From Bacteroides sp. (lineage in GTDB: Bacteria > Bacteroidota > Bacteroidia > Bacteroidales > Bacteroidaceae), in the NCBI GenBank assembly GCA_030151845.1, contig JASLCM010000044.1:1-13846 (forward strand): a DNA stretch of 13,846 bases, in the 5' to 3' direction. Of this stretch, positions 1 to 7,678 are shown in pieces. Made by a program: the position numbers and the translations under genes. The notes beneath the pieces were generated by a model. It ran no database searches. It saw only the letters and a list, made by a program, of their open reading frames with translations, and was not told the origin of the DNA. How positions within the stretch are numbered: the stretch's first letter is position 1; each line of letters begins with the position of its first letter.

Positions 1-423
1 AGGGTTATAAAGCTCTGTTTCTACTTCCGAGAACTCAGGATTGATACGTATTCCACAAGAAACCCCACTACGAATTGCTTTTTCACTGAAGCGCCTAAAC
101 TGCCCCAAAGAATTAAAGGTTATATGGCTACTACAAGAAATTATTTCGGGAAATTCGGCTTCGGTATAAGCTGGAGAGTAGGTGTGAGCTTTACTACCAA
201 ACTCTTCTAAAGCTAAACGTGCTTCATAGAGCGAACTTGCTGTGGAGTGATTTACATACTCTCTAAAAATAGGAAAGGACTTCCACATGGCAAAAGATTT
301 AAAAGCCAATATGATTTCTATACCTGCTCTATCTTTTACCTCTTTTATCTTCTCTAAGTTATCACGTAGTAATGTTTCATCCAAGATATAACATGGATTG
401 GGAAATTGTTTATAATCTATCAT
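1..423 (-). CDS. nspC: Carboxynorspermidine decarboxylase, N-terminal part (cut by window edge)
   Basis: Reading the minus strand from the ATG at 423 gives 141 uninterrupted codons up to the window edge, so the C-terminal part lies outside. The protein begins MIDYKQFPNPCYILDE and has a fold-type III PLP-decarboxylase start: LAFKSFAMW carries the probable PLP-binding Lys42, followed by STASSLYEARLALE (residues 60-73), TYSPAYTEAEF and later GIRINPE (124-130). These match NspC, which decarboxylates carboxy(nor)spermidine as the last step of the aspartate-semialdehyde-dependent spermidine route used by many Bacteroidota; it is cytosolic. The gene lies 141 bp downstream of the helicase gene on the same strand. 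I see no clear terminator or TAnnTTTG promoter in that gap, so whether the two are co-transcribed is open. Identity rests on the N-terminal third; the related diaminopimelate decarboxylase is less likely because the PNPCYILDE opening and the short spacing before the PLP lysine are NspC-like. Confidence 0.85.
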   Translation of the reverse strand, partial: MIDYKQFPNPCYILDETLLRDNLEKIKEVKDRAGIEIILAFKSFAMWKSFPIFREYVNHSTASSLYEARLALEEFGSKAHTYSPAYTEAEFPEIISCSSHITFNSLGQFRRFSEKAIRSGVSCGIRINPEFSEVETELYNP

Positions 424-564
424 AAAATAAAAACTTGCAATTTTTTAAAATCAGAAAGTGCATAGCAACTCATAAATACAAATAACCCAACGCAATTGTT
501 TATCAGATTATCTATAAATAGTAATTCCTAACTATCTTTCTCTAAAATGTATTTGATTTAAGGT
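424..564. other. Intergenic gap nspC / pcrA
   Basis: This 141-bp AT-rich stretch carries no open frame of note. On the minus strand there is one weak TACATTTT box (551 to 544) without a credible -33 partner. No hairpin with a T-tract was seen that would end the helicase transcript. Confidence 0.4.
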
Positions 565-2871
565 CTACTCTACCACTTTAAAGCGGGCAAATCGTAGGAG
601 TAACTGCTTCTCTCCTGCATGGGTAAAGGCTATTTTTGCTTTCGCATTATCCCCTTCTCCCTCTACAGCAAGCACCTCTCCTCTTCCAAAGCGTTCATGC
701 TCTATGGTTTGCCCTACTTGTACGGTCAAAGCTACCCCTTTAGAGTTTCCACTTGAAGCACTTAAGGCTCCTACTCGCTTAAACCGTTTTCCTGCCGAAA
801 GAGAACTTTGATCGGCAGTTGGAACCACTCTTCTAGAGTGCTGTAAGTCTTCTAACTTATTTCTAAAATTATGTGCAGCATGATCTACCCTTCGTCCTAA
901 CTCTTGCGCCTTATCAAAGTCTAAGTACTGAATATCTATTTCGCGCAGAAAGCGACTAGGTGTTCCAAACTCTGTTTTACCATACCTAAATCTACTTTTT
1001 GCATGAGTAAGGAAGCAGTTCCTTTCGGCACGTGTAAGGGCTACATAAAAGAGCCGTCTCTCCTCCTCTAGTTCACGTGGACTATCTCCTCCCATAAAGC
1101 TAGGAAAAAGATTCTCCTCCAAACCAACAACAAAAACGTTCTTGAACTCCAACCCTTTTGCTGCGTGTACGGTCATCAAAGTTACTTTAGGTTCATCTTC
1201 ATTAGCCTCGTCCTGATCGGTTAAAAGAGAGACTTCCGAGAGGTAATCCCTCAGAAAAATAGCTTCATCTCCCTCCTCCTGTCGGTCATTACAGAAGTTA
1301 TTCATTCCACTGATCAGTTCTTCTATATTCTCTTTCTTACTTAAGCTCTCTGGGGATTTATCAGTTAGCAAATCGGCCATTATCCCCGCTTCCCGAATTA
1401 AGTTTACCCCAACTTCATAGGCACTCTGACTTTCAGAAAAATCGATATGCTTACCTATTAGTGTTTGGAATTGGGTTAAGCTATTTCGGGCACGCTTGCT
1501 TAAATCTACTCCATATAATTCTGGAGTGCACAAAACCTTCCATAAACTCACTTGGTGATGAATAGCCGCACTCAATAGTTTATCTTGAGTTACCGCACCT
1601 ATTCCTCTTGTGGGATAGTTTATCACCCGTTTAAAGGCCTCTTCATCGTTAGGATTTACAACTAGTCTAAAGTAGGCTATGCAATCCTTGATCTCCTTAC
1701 GCTGGTAGAAAGAGAGACCTCCATAAATTTGATACGGTATAAACCTTCTCCTAAAAGCCTCTTCAAACACTCTACTCTGAGCATTGGTACGGTAGAGGAC
1801 TGCATAATCATCAAAAACAAATTGATTGGTTCGTTGCAATTCATTAATCTTAGAGGCTACAATTTCGGCCTCTTCTATATCGCTATATGCCTCCAGCACC
1901 TGAATAAGATTGCCCACCTCTTGTTGAGAATAGACCTCTTTAGGTATCTGTCTTCTATTCTTTTTGATCAAGCTATTGGCAGCTGAAACAATCGTTTGCG
2001 TTGAACGATAATTTTGCTCCAACTTAAAAACTTTTGTTTTAGGAAAAGAGGTTGTAAAGTTTAAAATGTTATCGATGTTTGCTCCCCGAAAAGAGTAAAT
2101 GCTTTGTGCATCATCTCCTACCACAAAAATACGTTCATGCAGTTTACTTAGTAGCAAAACAATATAATGTTGAGCTATATTCGTATCTTGATACTCATCA
2201 ACTAATAGATATTTGAACTGATTTTGGTACTTGGCCAATACCTCTTGATGGTCTCTAAAAAGAATGAAGGTGTAAAGTAAAAGATCATCAAAATCCATTG
2301 CATCAGCTTGCCGACATCTGTCCCAATATTTAGTAAATATTTCACGAATAGCTGGCATTTTACGCAACAAATCATCTTCATAACTCACCTTACTCGCCGC
2401 ATAATCTGCAGGTGTCATTAATTGATTCTTCGCTTGAGAGATCCTAGCCTGTACAGCTGCTACTTTATAAGTCTTATCATCCAATTGCATCTCCTTTATA
2501 ATAGAACGTAGCAGACTTCTACTATCTGAACTATCATAAATTGTATAGTTAGAGGAGAAATTTAAGTGTTTTGCTTCCGAACGTAAGATTCTCGCAAAAA
2601 TGGAGTGAAAAGTACCCATCCATAAATAACGTGCCCTTTCATTGCCCACCTGTGAACCAATACGCTCCTTCATCTCTCTGGCAGCTTTATTGGTAAAAGT
2701 TAGAGCCAATATATTCCAGGGTTCTAAACCTGTTTCCAACAAATGAGCTATTTTATAAGTTAACACTCTTGTCTTTCCTGATCCTGCTCCAGCAATAACC
2801 AAGGAGGGACCATCGTTGTAAAGAACAGCAGCACGCTGACTATCGTTTAACTCTTCTAAATAATTGGGCAT
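565..2871 (-). CDS. pcrA: ATP-dependent DNA helicase, PcrA/UvrD type (SF1A)
   Basis: A 3'-5' superfamily 1A helicase that unwinds DNA in repair and displaces proteins from DNA in the cytosol. Numbered from the upstream ATG at 2904 (779 aa), all motifs are present: Walker A AGAGSGKT (38-45), motif Ia TFTNKAAREM (69-78), motif II LLVDEYQDT (233-241), motif III VVGDDAQSIYSFRGA (261-275), motif IV QNYRST (297-302), motif V MTVHAAKGLEF (577-587) and motif VI RRLFYVALTRA (616-626). The C-terminus ends in the Tudor-like module of PcrA/UvrD (HERFGRGEVL, then KIAF and the basic end), seen from about residue 730. Length is normal for the family. Start choice: family members begin at MPNYLEELN, the second in-frame ATG (2871), which has a GGAAGG sequence about 8 nt upstream. 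The first ATG (2904) would add 11 residues and lies only 8 nt past a -7 box. Rep is a less likely name because the C-terminal module favours PcrA/UvrD. Confidence 0.95.
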   Translation of the reverse strand: MPNYLEELNDSQRAAVLYNDGPSLVIAGAGSGKTRVLTYKIAHLLETGLEPWNILALTFTNKAAREMKERIGSQVGNERARYLWMGTFHSIFARILRSEAKHLNFSSNYTIYDSSDSRSLLRSIIKEMQLDDKTYKVAAVQARISQAKNQLMTPADYAASKVSYEDDLLRKMPAIREIFTKYWDRCRQADAMDFDDLLLYTFILFRDHQEVLAKYQNQFKYLLVDEYQDTNIAQHYIVLLLSKLHERIFVVGDDAQSIYSFRGANIDNILNFTTSFPKTKVFKLEQNYRSTQTIVSAANSLIKKNRRQIPKEVYSQQEVGNLIQVLEAYSDIEEAEIVASKINELQRTNQFVFDDYAVLYRTNAQSRVFEEAFRRRFIPYQIYGGLSFYQRKEIKDCIAYFRLVVNPNDEEAFKRVINYPTRGIGAVTQDKLLSAAIHHQVSLWKVLCTPELYGVDLSKRARNSLTQFQTLIGKHIDFSESQSAYEVGVNLIREAGIMADLLTDKSPESLSKKENIEELISGMNNFCNDRQEEGDEAIFLRDYLSEVSLLTDQDEANEDEPKVTLMTVHAAKGLEFKNVFVVGLEENLFPSFMGGDSPRELEEERRLFYVALTRAERNCFLTHAKSRFRYGKTEFGTPSRFLREIDIQYLDFDKAQELGRRVDHAAHNFRNKLEDLQHSRRVVPTADQSSLSAGKRFKRVGALSASSGNSKGVALTVQVGQTIEHERFGRGEVLAVEGEGDNAKAKIAFTHAGEKQLLLRFARFKVVE

Positions 2872-2912
2872 AGGAGTACCTTCCGAGATGTTACTTTTAG
2901 ACATATTTCATG

Positions 2913-2944
2913 CAAAGATAAAATAAAGTTTAGAGACCTCCGAA
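2913..2944 (-). promoter_or_regulatory. Probable promoter of pcrA (TTCG-N20-TATCTTTG)
   Basis: On the minus strand TATCTTTG (2920 to 2913) fits the Bacteroidota -7 consensus TAnnTTTG exactly. TTCG at 2944-2941, 20 nt upstream, is a one-mismatch fit to the -33 TTTG. Transcription would start near 2908, so the ATG at 2904 would have almost no leader, while the ATG at 2871 would have about 35 nt. The assignment is by pattern only. Confidence 0.65.
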
Positions 2945-3037
2945 CATTTTATTGATTATGCTGTTTATTATAATAGATTCAACTTAATAGAAGAAGTTGT
3001 TATGAAAACATTATTAATTTCCTTAATACTTATGATT

Positions 3038-3619
3038 ATGAACTTTGATATGCCAAAGCTTCCATATGCCGACAATGCATTGGAACCAGTAATTAGTCAA
3101 AAAACAATAGAATACCACTACGGTAAGCACCTACAGAACTATGTTAATACATTAAATAATCTATTACCAGGTTCTGAGTTTGAAGGTAAGAAACTAGAAG
3201 AGATCGTAGCAAATGCTCCTGATGGACCTCTATTTAACAATGCCGGACAGGTGTTAAACCATACTTTATATTTCCTACAATTTTCACCAAAACCAGCTCA
3301 TAAAGAGCCACAAGGTAAATTAGCAGAAGCTATAAACCGTGATTTTGGTAGCTTTGAGAAATTCAAAGAGGAGTTTAATACAGCCTCTACCACCTTATTT
3401 GGTTCAGGTTGGGCATGGCTATCTGTAGACAAAGAGGGCAAACTTCACATTACTAAAGAGGGCAATGGTAGCAATCCACTTCGTTCAGGATTGAAACCTC
3501 TATTAGGATTTGATGTTTGGGAACACTCTTATTATCTAGATTTCCAAAACCGTCGTGCAGATCACATTAAAGCACTATGGGACATTATCGATTGGGATGT
3601 TGTAGCAAGCAGACTATAA
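3038..3619 (+). CDS. sodB: Superoxide dismutase, Fe/cambialistic type
   Basis: Converts superoxide to peroxide and oxygen. Counting from the upstream ATG at 3002, the metal ligands are His39 (YHYGKH), His87 (NHTLYF), Asp171 and His175 (DVWEH). The outer-sphere Gln83 lies in NNAGQ, the position used by Fe enzymes rather than Mn enzymes. The GSGWAWL and QNRRADH blocks resemble the Bacteroides/Porphyromonas enzymes that can use Fe or Mn. The start is uncertain. ATG 3038 (MNFDMPKLPYAD) gives 193 aa, the usual family length, but has no Shine-Dalgarno. ATG 3002 is preceded by AGAAGAAG at about 5 nt and would add MKTLLISLILMI, a positively charged then hydrophobic stretch like a signal or anchor. 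I chose the family start. I saw no convincing TAnnTTTG box upstream. The gene is probably monocistronic, closed by the terminator that follows. Confidence 0.95.
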   Translation: MNFDMPKLPYADNALEPVISQKTIEYHYGKHLQNYVNTLNNLLPGSEFEGKKLEEIVANAPDGPLFNNAGQVLNHTLYFLQFSPKPAHKEPQGKLAEAINRDFGSFEKFKEEFNTASTTLFGSGWAWLSVDKEGKLHITKEGNGSNPLRSGLKPLLGFDVWEHSYYLDFQNRRADHIKALWDIIDWDVVASRL

Positions 3620-3658
3620 TAGAACAAGATTGATATAATTTATAATTAAGATGAAATG

Positions 3659-3691
3659 AGAGAGGACAACCTAGGTTGTCCTCTCTTTTTT
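3659..3691 (+). terminator. Rho-independent terminator of sodB
   Basis: A perfect 14-bp self-complementary stem (AGAGAGGACAACCT paired with its complement, centred on CCTAGG at 3670-3675) runs straight into six T residues (3686-3691). It lies 40 bp after the sodB stop and before the fucosidase promoter. The tightest central pairs must open to form a loop in RNA. The opposite strand lacks a T-run after the stem, so it works rightwards. Confidence 0.95.
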
Positions 3692-3718
3692 GTTATCCTC
3701 ACTTTCTTTGAATGACTG

Positions 3719-3749
3719 TTCGTTTTTTAAAAAGTCTTTTCTACCTTAG
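3719..3749 (+). promoter_or_regulatory. Possible promoter of the fucosidase gene
   Basis: TTCG (3719-3722), a 19-nt spacer and TACCTTAG (3742-3749) resemble TTTG-N19-TAnnTTTG with one mismatch in each element. The predicted start near 3755 gives a leader of about 18 nt before the ATG at 3773. Confidence 0.4.
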
Positions 3750-3772
3750 TCAGAAACCTTAAAATCAAAGCT

Positions 3773-5077
3773 ATGAAGAAAATACTTTCTATCATTACCC
3801 TCAGTTTTTTGAGTGTTTTATTCTCTTTCGCTGGAAATTATACTCCCTCATCTGAAATTCTACAAGCTAGAAAGGAATTTCAAGATAACAAGTTTGGAAT
3901 ATTTATCCACTGGGGAGTCTATTCTATGTTGGCAAGTGGTGAATGGACTATGAATAACCACAATTTAGATTATAAAGAATATGCCACTTTAGCTGAAGGA
4001 TTCTATCCCTCCAAGTTTGATGCAAACCAATGGGTTTCTATAATTAAAGAGGCTGGAGCTAAATATCTTTGCATCACTTCACGTCATCACGATGGTTTTT
4101 CCATGTTTGATTCTCAGTATACAGATTTCACGATAACAAAAGCATCTCCTTTTAAACGAGATATATTAAAAGAACTTGCAGAAGCCTGTAAAGAACAAAA
4201 CATAAAACTACACATCTACTATTCACACATTGACTGGAGTAGAGAAGATGCTCCTCAAGGTAGAACGGGAAGAGGAACTGGGCGCGCTAACCCCAAAGGA
4301 GATTGGCCAAGTTATTACCACTTTATGAATAACCAACTTCAAGAACTTCTCACAAATTACGGAAAAATAGGAGCAATTTGGTTTGATGGATGGTGGGATC
4401 AAGATCAAAACCCAAATTTTGATTGGCAGTTAGAAGAGCAGTACCAACTCATCCATAAGCTCCAACCTTCTTGTCTCATAGGAAACAATCACCACCAAAC
4501 ACCTTTTGAGGGTGAGGATTTTCAACTCTTCGAGAGAGATCTTCCAGGAGAAAATAAAGCAGGATTATCTGGACAAGAGATTAGTCGGCTTCCCTTAGAA
4601 ACCTGTGAAACAATGAACGGCATGTGGGGCTATAAAATAGCAGATAAAGAGTATAAATCTGCTAAAACACTAATTCATTACTTAGTTCGCGCTGCAGGTA
4701 AAAATGCCAACCTACTTCTAAATGTTGGACCAAGACCAAATGGTGAATTTCCGAGTTTTGCCATCAGTCGCTTAAAAGAAATTGGACAATGGCTTGAGCA
4801 ATATGGAGAAACTATTTATGGAACTCGAGGTGGACTTATTCCTCCAAGAGACTGGGGAGTAACTACTCAAAAAGACAACAAATTGTTTGTTCACCTCTTA
4901 AATCTGCCGGACCAAGCCCTCTTTTTACCTCTCCGTTCTCACGAAGTGCTACAAGCTGTTGACTTTCAAACCAATCAGAAGCTTCAGTTTACGCAAGAGA
5001 AAGAGGGTATATTTGTGAAATTACCTGAAGTACCAACTGCTATAGACTATGTTATTGTCCTCCATCTAAAGAAGTAA
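3773..5077 (+). CDS. Secreted alpha-L-fucosidase, GH29
   Basis: Predicted to remove alpha-linked L-fucose from glycans such as mucin or plant oligosaccharides. Of 434 aa, residues 1-20 form a Sec signal peptide (MKK, a hydrophobic core, FSFA then GN as a signal peptidase I site) with no lipobox Cys, which points to the periplasm or secretion. GH29 blocks follow: KFGIFIHWGVYSM (40-52), SRHHDGFSMFDS (103-114), IYYSHIDW (148-155), IWFDGWWD (202-209) with Asp205 the probable nucleophile, and NLLLNVGPRPNGEF (313-326). A short beta-rich tail (about 360-432) closes the protein, so no extra carbohydrate-binding domain fits. The acid/base glutamate is not conserved in position across GH29; Glu254, Glu260 and Glu269 are candidates and I cannot decide between them. 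There is no susC/susD, sugar kinase or regulator next to it, so it is not part of a visible utilisation locus. Substrate linkage cannot be read from the sequence. Confidence 0.93.
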   Translation: MKKILSIITLSFLSVLFSFAGNYTPSSEILQARKEFQDNKFGIFIHWGVYSMLASGEWTMNNHNLDYKEYATLAEGFYPSKFDANQWVSIIKEAGAKYLCITSRHHDGFSMFDSQYTDFTITKASPFKRDILKELAEACKEQNIKLHIYYSHIDWSREDAPQGRTGRGTGRANPKGDWPSYYHFMNNQLQELLTNYGKIGAIWFDGWWDQDQNPNFDWQLEEQYQLIHKLQPSCLIGNNHHQTPFEGEDFQLFERDLPGENKAGLSGQEISRLPLETCETMNGMWGYKIADKEYKSAKTLIHYLVRAAGKNANLLLNVGPRPNGEFPSFAISRLKEIGQWLEQYGETIYGTRGGLIPPRDWGVTTQKDNKLFVHLLNLPDQALFLPLRSHEVLQAVDFQTNQKLQFTQEKEGIFVKLPEVPTAIDYVIVLHLKK

Positions 5078-5252
5078 TGAGAACACTTTATCTAAAGTAA
5101 CTTCTATAGGAAAGGATAACTTCCAAAAGAAGATCGTTTTAACCGTTTACAAGCTATAATCATTCAACTAGTAAAAGGACCTATACAGATAAAAGTTATG
5201 GGCAAAACTATTGATTAGATCCTTAACTCACAAATACTTACTCTTTAAAAAA

Positions 5253-5290
5253 TACTCTCTCTTTTAAAGGTCACTTTAAGAGAGAGAGTA
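5253..5290 (-). terminator. Terminator of the proBA operon
   Basis: Two 17-nt arms (5253-5269 and 5274-5290) pair with one mismatch around a GTCA loop. The arms are mostly alternating CT/GA. On the minus strand the stem is followed by six T residues (plus-strand A at 5247-5252), a good leftward terminator just past the proA stop. In the rightward direction the stem is followed by AAAAATAAC, so it would serve the fucosidase gene poorly; I saw no other terminator for that gene in 5078-5250. Confidence 0.85.
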
Positions 5291-5297
5291 AAAATAA

Positions 5298-6551
5298 CTA
5301 ACTACGTGTTTGTCCATTTCCAGTAATGATCCATTTGTACGAACATATTTCATCCAACGCCATAGGACCACGTGCATGCATTTTTTGCGTACTAATTCCT
5401 ATTTCGGCCCCCATACCAAACTGAGCTCCATCTGTAAATGCTGTAGAAGCATTGGAGTAAACACAAGCTGCATCTACGCAATGTGTAAATAGCTCGATAG
5501 CCTCAGCCGATTCCGACACAATGGCTTCACTGTGTTTGGAACTATAAGTTGCTATATGTCCCAAAGCATCTTCTATTGCATCTACACTTTTTATAGCCAT
5601 TTTGTAAGAAAGGAACTCTGTACCAAAGCTATCAGCTGTTGCTCGCTTTAGTAAATGGTTTGGATAGTGGTTTTCTAAAACAGAGAAAGCATCCCTATCA
5701 GCAAATATTTCAACGTTAAATGAGGCTAATTCCTCGCATAAGAGGGGAAGATCTAACAACCTACTTTTGGCAATTAACAGACAATCTAACGCATTACAAA
5801 CACTTACTTTTCTTGTTTTGGCATTGGTTATTATCGCTTTTCCTTTTTGCAGGTTTCCCTCATCGTGAAAATAGGTATGACAAATGCCAGCGCCTGTCTC
5901 AATCACTGGAACCTTAGCGTTCTCACGTACAAACCGAATAAGTCCTTGGCCTCCACGAGGAATAATTAAATCAACATACTTTTCGGCCTCTAGTAGTTTT
6001 GAAGTAGCCTCTCTCCCATCAGGAAGCAAGATACATACATTAGGATTAATTCGGTGACTGATCAAAACGTCATGGATAAGCCCAACGATAGCAAGATTAG
6101 AAAAATGTGCATCAGATCCCCCCTTTAAAAGAGCAACACTCCCCGCTTTCAAACAGAGAGAAAACACATCAAAGCTCACATTAGGTCGGGCTTCATAAAT
6201 GATTCCTATCACTCCAAATGGAGTTGTCTTTTTCTTTAACTCTAACCCATTAGGTAAAGTTCTTTTATCCAATGTTCGGTTCAGAGGAGAAGGTAGTGAA
6301 GCCACCTTACGCAAATCGGAAGCTATAGCCATGATACGCTCTTTATTAAGAAGCAAACGATCGTACTTAGGATCAGTTTTCTCCATTCGATCCAAATCCA
6401 ACCTGTTTTGCTCTACTATGTAAGCTGCCTGAGCAACAGCCTCATCGGCCACAGCTTCTAGAACTTGATTAATCTGCTTCTCACTCAATTGAAGAAGATC
6501 TCTACTGGCATGTAATGCCGAATTAAATAAGGTATCTATCTCTTTTATCAT
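5298..6551 (-). CDS. proA: Glutamate-5-semialdehyde dehydrogenase (gamma-glutamyl phosphate reductase)
   Basis: NADPH-dependent reduction of gamma-glutamyl phosphate to glutamate-5-semialdehyde, the second step of proline synthesis, in the cytosol. The 417-aa length is normal for the family. Visible signatures are the cofactor-site block PFGVIGIIYEARPNV (111-125), LKGGSDAHFSN (142-152), LIIPRGGQGLIRFV (195-208) and the catalytic Cys224 in VIETGAGICHTYFH. The C-terminal MGAEIGISTQKMHARGPM block is also present. The ATG start shares the bases ATGA with the proB stop (4-bp overlap), which implies translational coupling to proB and a near 1:1 supply of a kinase and reductase that pass on a labile acyl phosphate. 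proC, for the last step, is not in this window. Confidence 0.97.
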   Translation of the reverse strand: MIKEIDTLFNSALHASRDLLQLSEKQINQVLEAVADEAVAQAAYIVEQNRLDLDRMEKTDPKYDRLLLNKERIMAIASDLRKVASLPSPLNRTLDKRTLPNGLELKKKTTPFGVIGIIYEARPNVSFDVFSLCLKAGSVALLKGGSDAHFSNLAIVGLIHDVLISHRINPNVCILLPDGREATSKLLEAEKYVDLIIPRGGQGLIRFVRENAKVPVIETGAGICHTYFHDEGNLQKGKAIITNAKTRKVSVCNALDCLLIAKSRLLDLPLLCEELASFNVEIFADRDAFSVLENHYPNHLLKRATADSFGTEFLSYKMAIKSVDAIEDALGHIATYSSKHSEAIVSESAEAIELFTHCVDAACVYSNASTAFTDGAQFGMGAEIGISTQKMHARGPMALDEICSYKWIITGNGQTRS

Positions 6552-7627
6552 TTCTCTATGTATAGGTAATCGTAATGTACAATAGGTTTTTGGTCTTTTA
6601 CCCCGATCAACTTCTTGGCTTCAGCACTACTGTAGGCACTTTTACCTATAGCAAGCTGCTCTCCTGTTCTCGATGAGAGAATTCGTACAATGTCGTCACA
6701 TTCAAAAGCACCAACCACTTTCGTTAAACCTATAGGCAATAAACTCACAGCTTGTTCACTTTGTAAAGCCTCTTCAGCACCTTCATTGATATGAAGTTCT
6801 CCTTTCGCGAAACCTTCAGAGTGAGCAATCCATTTTTTTATGCTTGATGTGTTTTTATCAGATGGGGTAAAACGAGTACAGATTGCTCCTTCCTGATACA
6901 AGACATCAAGTAATATATTATCACGCTCTCCATTGGCAATAATGACTTCAATCCCTTCTTCGGCCACCTTTCGAGCAATGTTATATTTTGTTTGCATTCC
7001 CCCACGCCCAGCTGTGGATTTCGCTGTTTGTATAAACGACTCCACATGCTCCATCGTTGGTTCTATTCTAGGAATAACCGCTGTTCCTTCCTCTTTAGGG
7101 TTTCCATTGTAAACACCATCTATATTACTCAATATAATTAACTGAGAGGCATTCATCATAGCCGCAACAAGACCAGATAACTCATCGTTATCTGTAAACA
7201 TCAATTCATTTACAGATATGGTATCATTCTCATTTACAATAGGAATAACCCCATGCTCTAACATAACGAGCATACAATTCCTTTGATTCAAATAGTGTCT
7301 ACGAGTAGCAAAATCTTCCTTCGTAGCAAGTACTTGTCCACAAGCTATTTTATGTTGTAAAAACAGATCATAATAACGATTGATTAACTTTGCCTGTCCC
7401 ACTGCCGAGTAGAGTTGTCGGCTAGAAACCGTATCTAACTTCTCATCAATATTTAAGGCTGTTCTTCCAGAAGCCACAGCACCCGAAGAGACTAAAATAA
7501 CCTGTACGCCAACTTGATGCAACTCCGCTATTTGATCTACAATAGCAGACATCCTTGTAATATCTAATGTCCCATTTTTTCGCGTCAGTACATTACTACC
7601 AACCTTTATGACTACTCTTTTCTTCAT
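6548..7627 (-). CDS. proB: Glutamate 5-kinase with PUA domain
   Basis: Phosphorylates L-glutamate with ATP, the committed step of proline synthesis. Of 359 aa, residues 1-255 are the amino-acid-kinase fold: KVGSNVL (8-14), SSGAVASGR (47-55), VNENDTISVNE (131-141), FTDNDELSG (144-152), and GRGGMQTK (207-214) in the nucleotide loop. Residues about 275-350 form a PUA domain (GELHINEGAEEAL, DDIVRILS, AIGKSAYSSAEAKKL) as in the long bacterial enzymes. It is first in the proBA operon. The family is classically feedback-inhibited by proline at the kinase; I see no leader peptide or riboswitch in the very short upstream gap. Confidence 0.97.
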   Translation of the reverse strand: MKKRVVIKVGSNVLTRKNGTLDITRMSAIVDQIAELHQVGVQVILVSSGAVASGRTALNIDEKLDTVSSRQLYSAVGQAKLINRYYDLFLQHKIACGQVLATKEDFATRRHYLNQRNCMLVMLEHGVIPIVNENDTISVNELMFTDNDELSGLVAAMMNASQLIILSNIDGVYNGNPKEEGTAVIPRIEPTMEHVESFIQTAKSTAGRGGMQTKYNIARKVAEEGIEVIIANGERDNILLDVLYQEGAICTRFTPSDKNTSSIKKWIAHSEGFAKGELHINEGAEEALQSEQAVSLLPIGLTKVVGAFECDDIVRILSSRTGEQLAIGKSAYSSAEAKKLIGVKDQKPIVHYDYLYIEK

Positions 7628-7652
7628 TTATTTACTGTTTTATCAGTTTTAA

Positions 7653-7660
7653 CAAAGGTA
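7653..7660 (-). promoter_or_regulatory. -7 box of the proBA promoter
   Basis: TACCTTTG on the minus strand matches TAnnTTTG. A partial -33 (TTTC, 7684-7681) lies 20 nt upstream, inside the neighbouring mutT-like coding start. Predicted initiation near 7648 leaves a leader of about 20 nt before the proB ATG. Confidence 0.65.
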
Positions 7661-7664
7661 CTAT

Positions 7665-7672
7665 TATCTTTG
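7665..7672 (+). promoter_or_regulatory. -7 box of the mutT-like gene
   Basis: TATCTTTG is an exact TAnnTTTG match. The ATG at 7679 is only 6 nt beyond it, so the message would have essentially no leader. The -33 element is poor (T-rich, no clear TTTG at 19-21 nt). It sits 4 bp from the opposing proBA -7 box. Confidence 0.65.
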
Positions 7673-7678
7673 TAAAGT

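Noticed and set aside
1729..1986. 85-codon plus-strand frame inside the helicase gene, and similar short frames opposite the fucosidase, proA, proB, regulator, POT and walJ genes
   Set aside because: Each lies antisense to a strongly conserved gene and shows no recognisable domain; they are by-products of the real frames.
2966..2975. Palindrome TATTATAATA upstream of sodB as promoter or operator
   Set aside because: Short, purely A/T, and no -33 partner at a correct distance.
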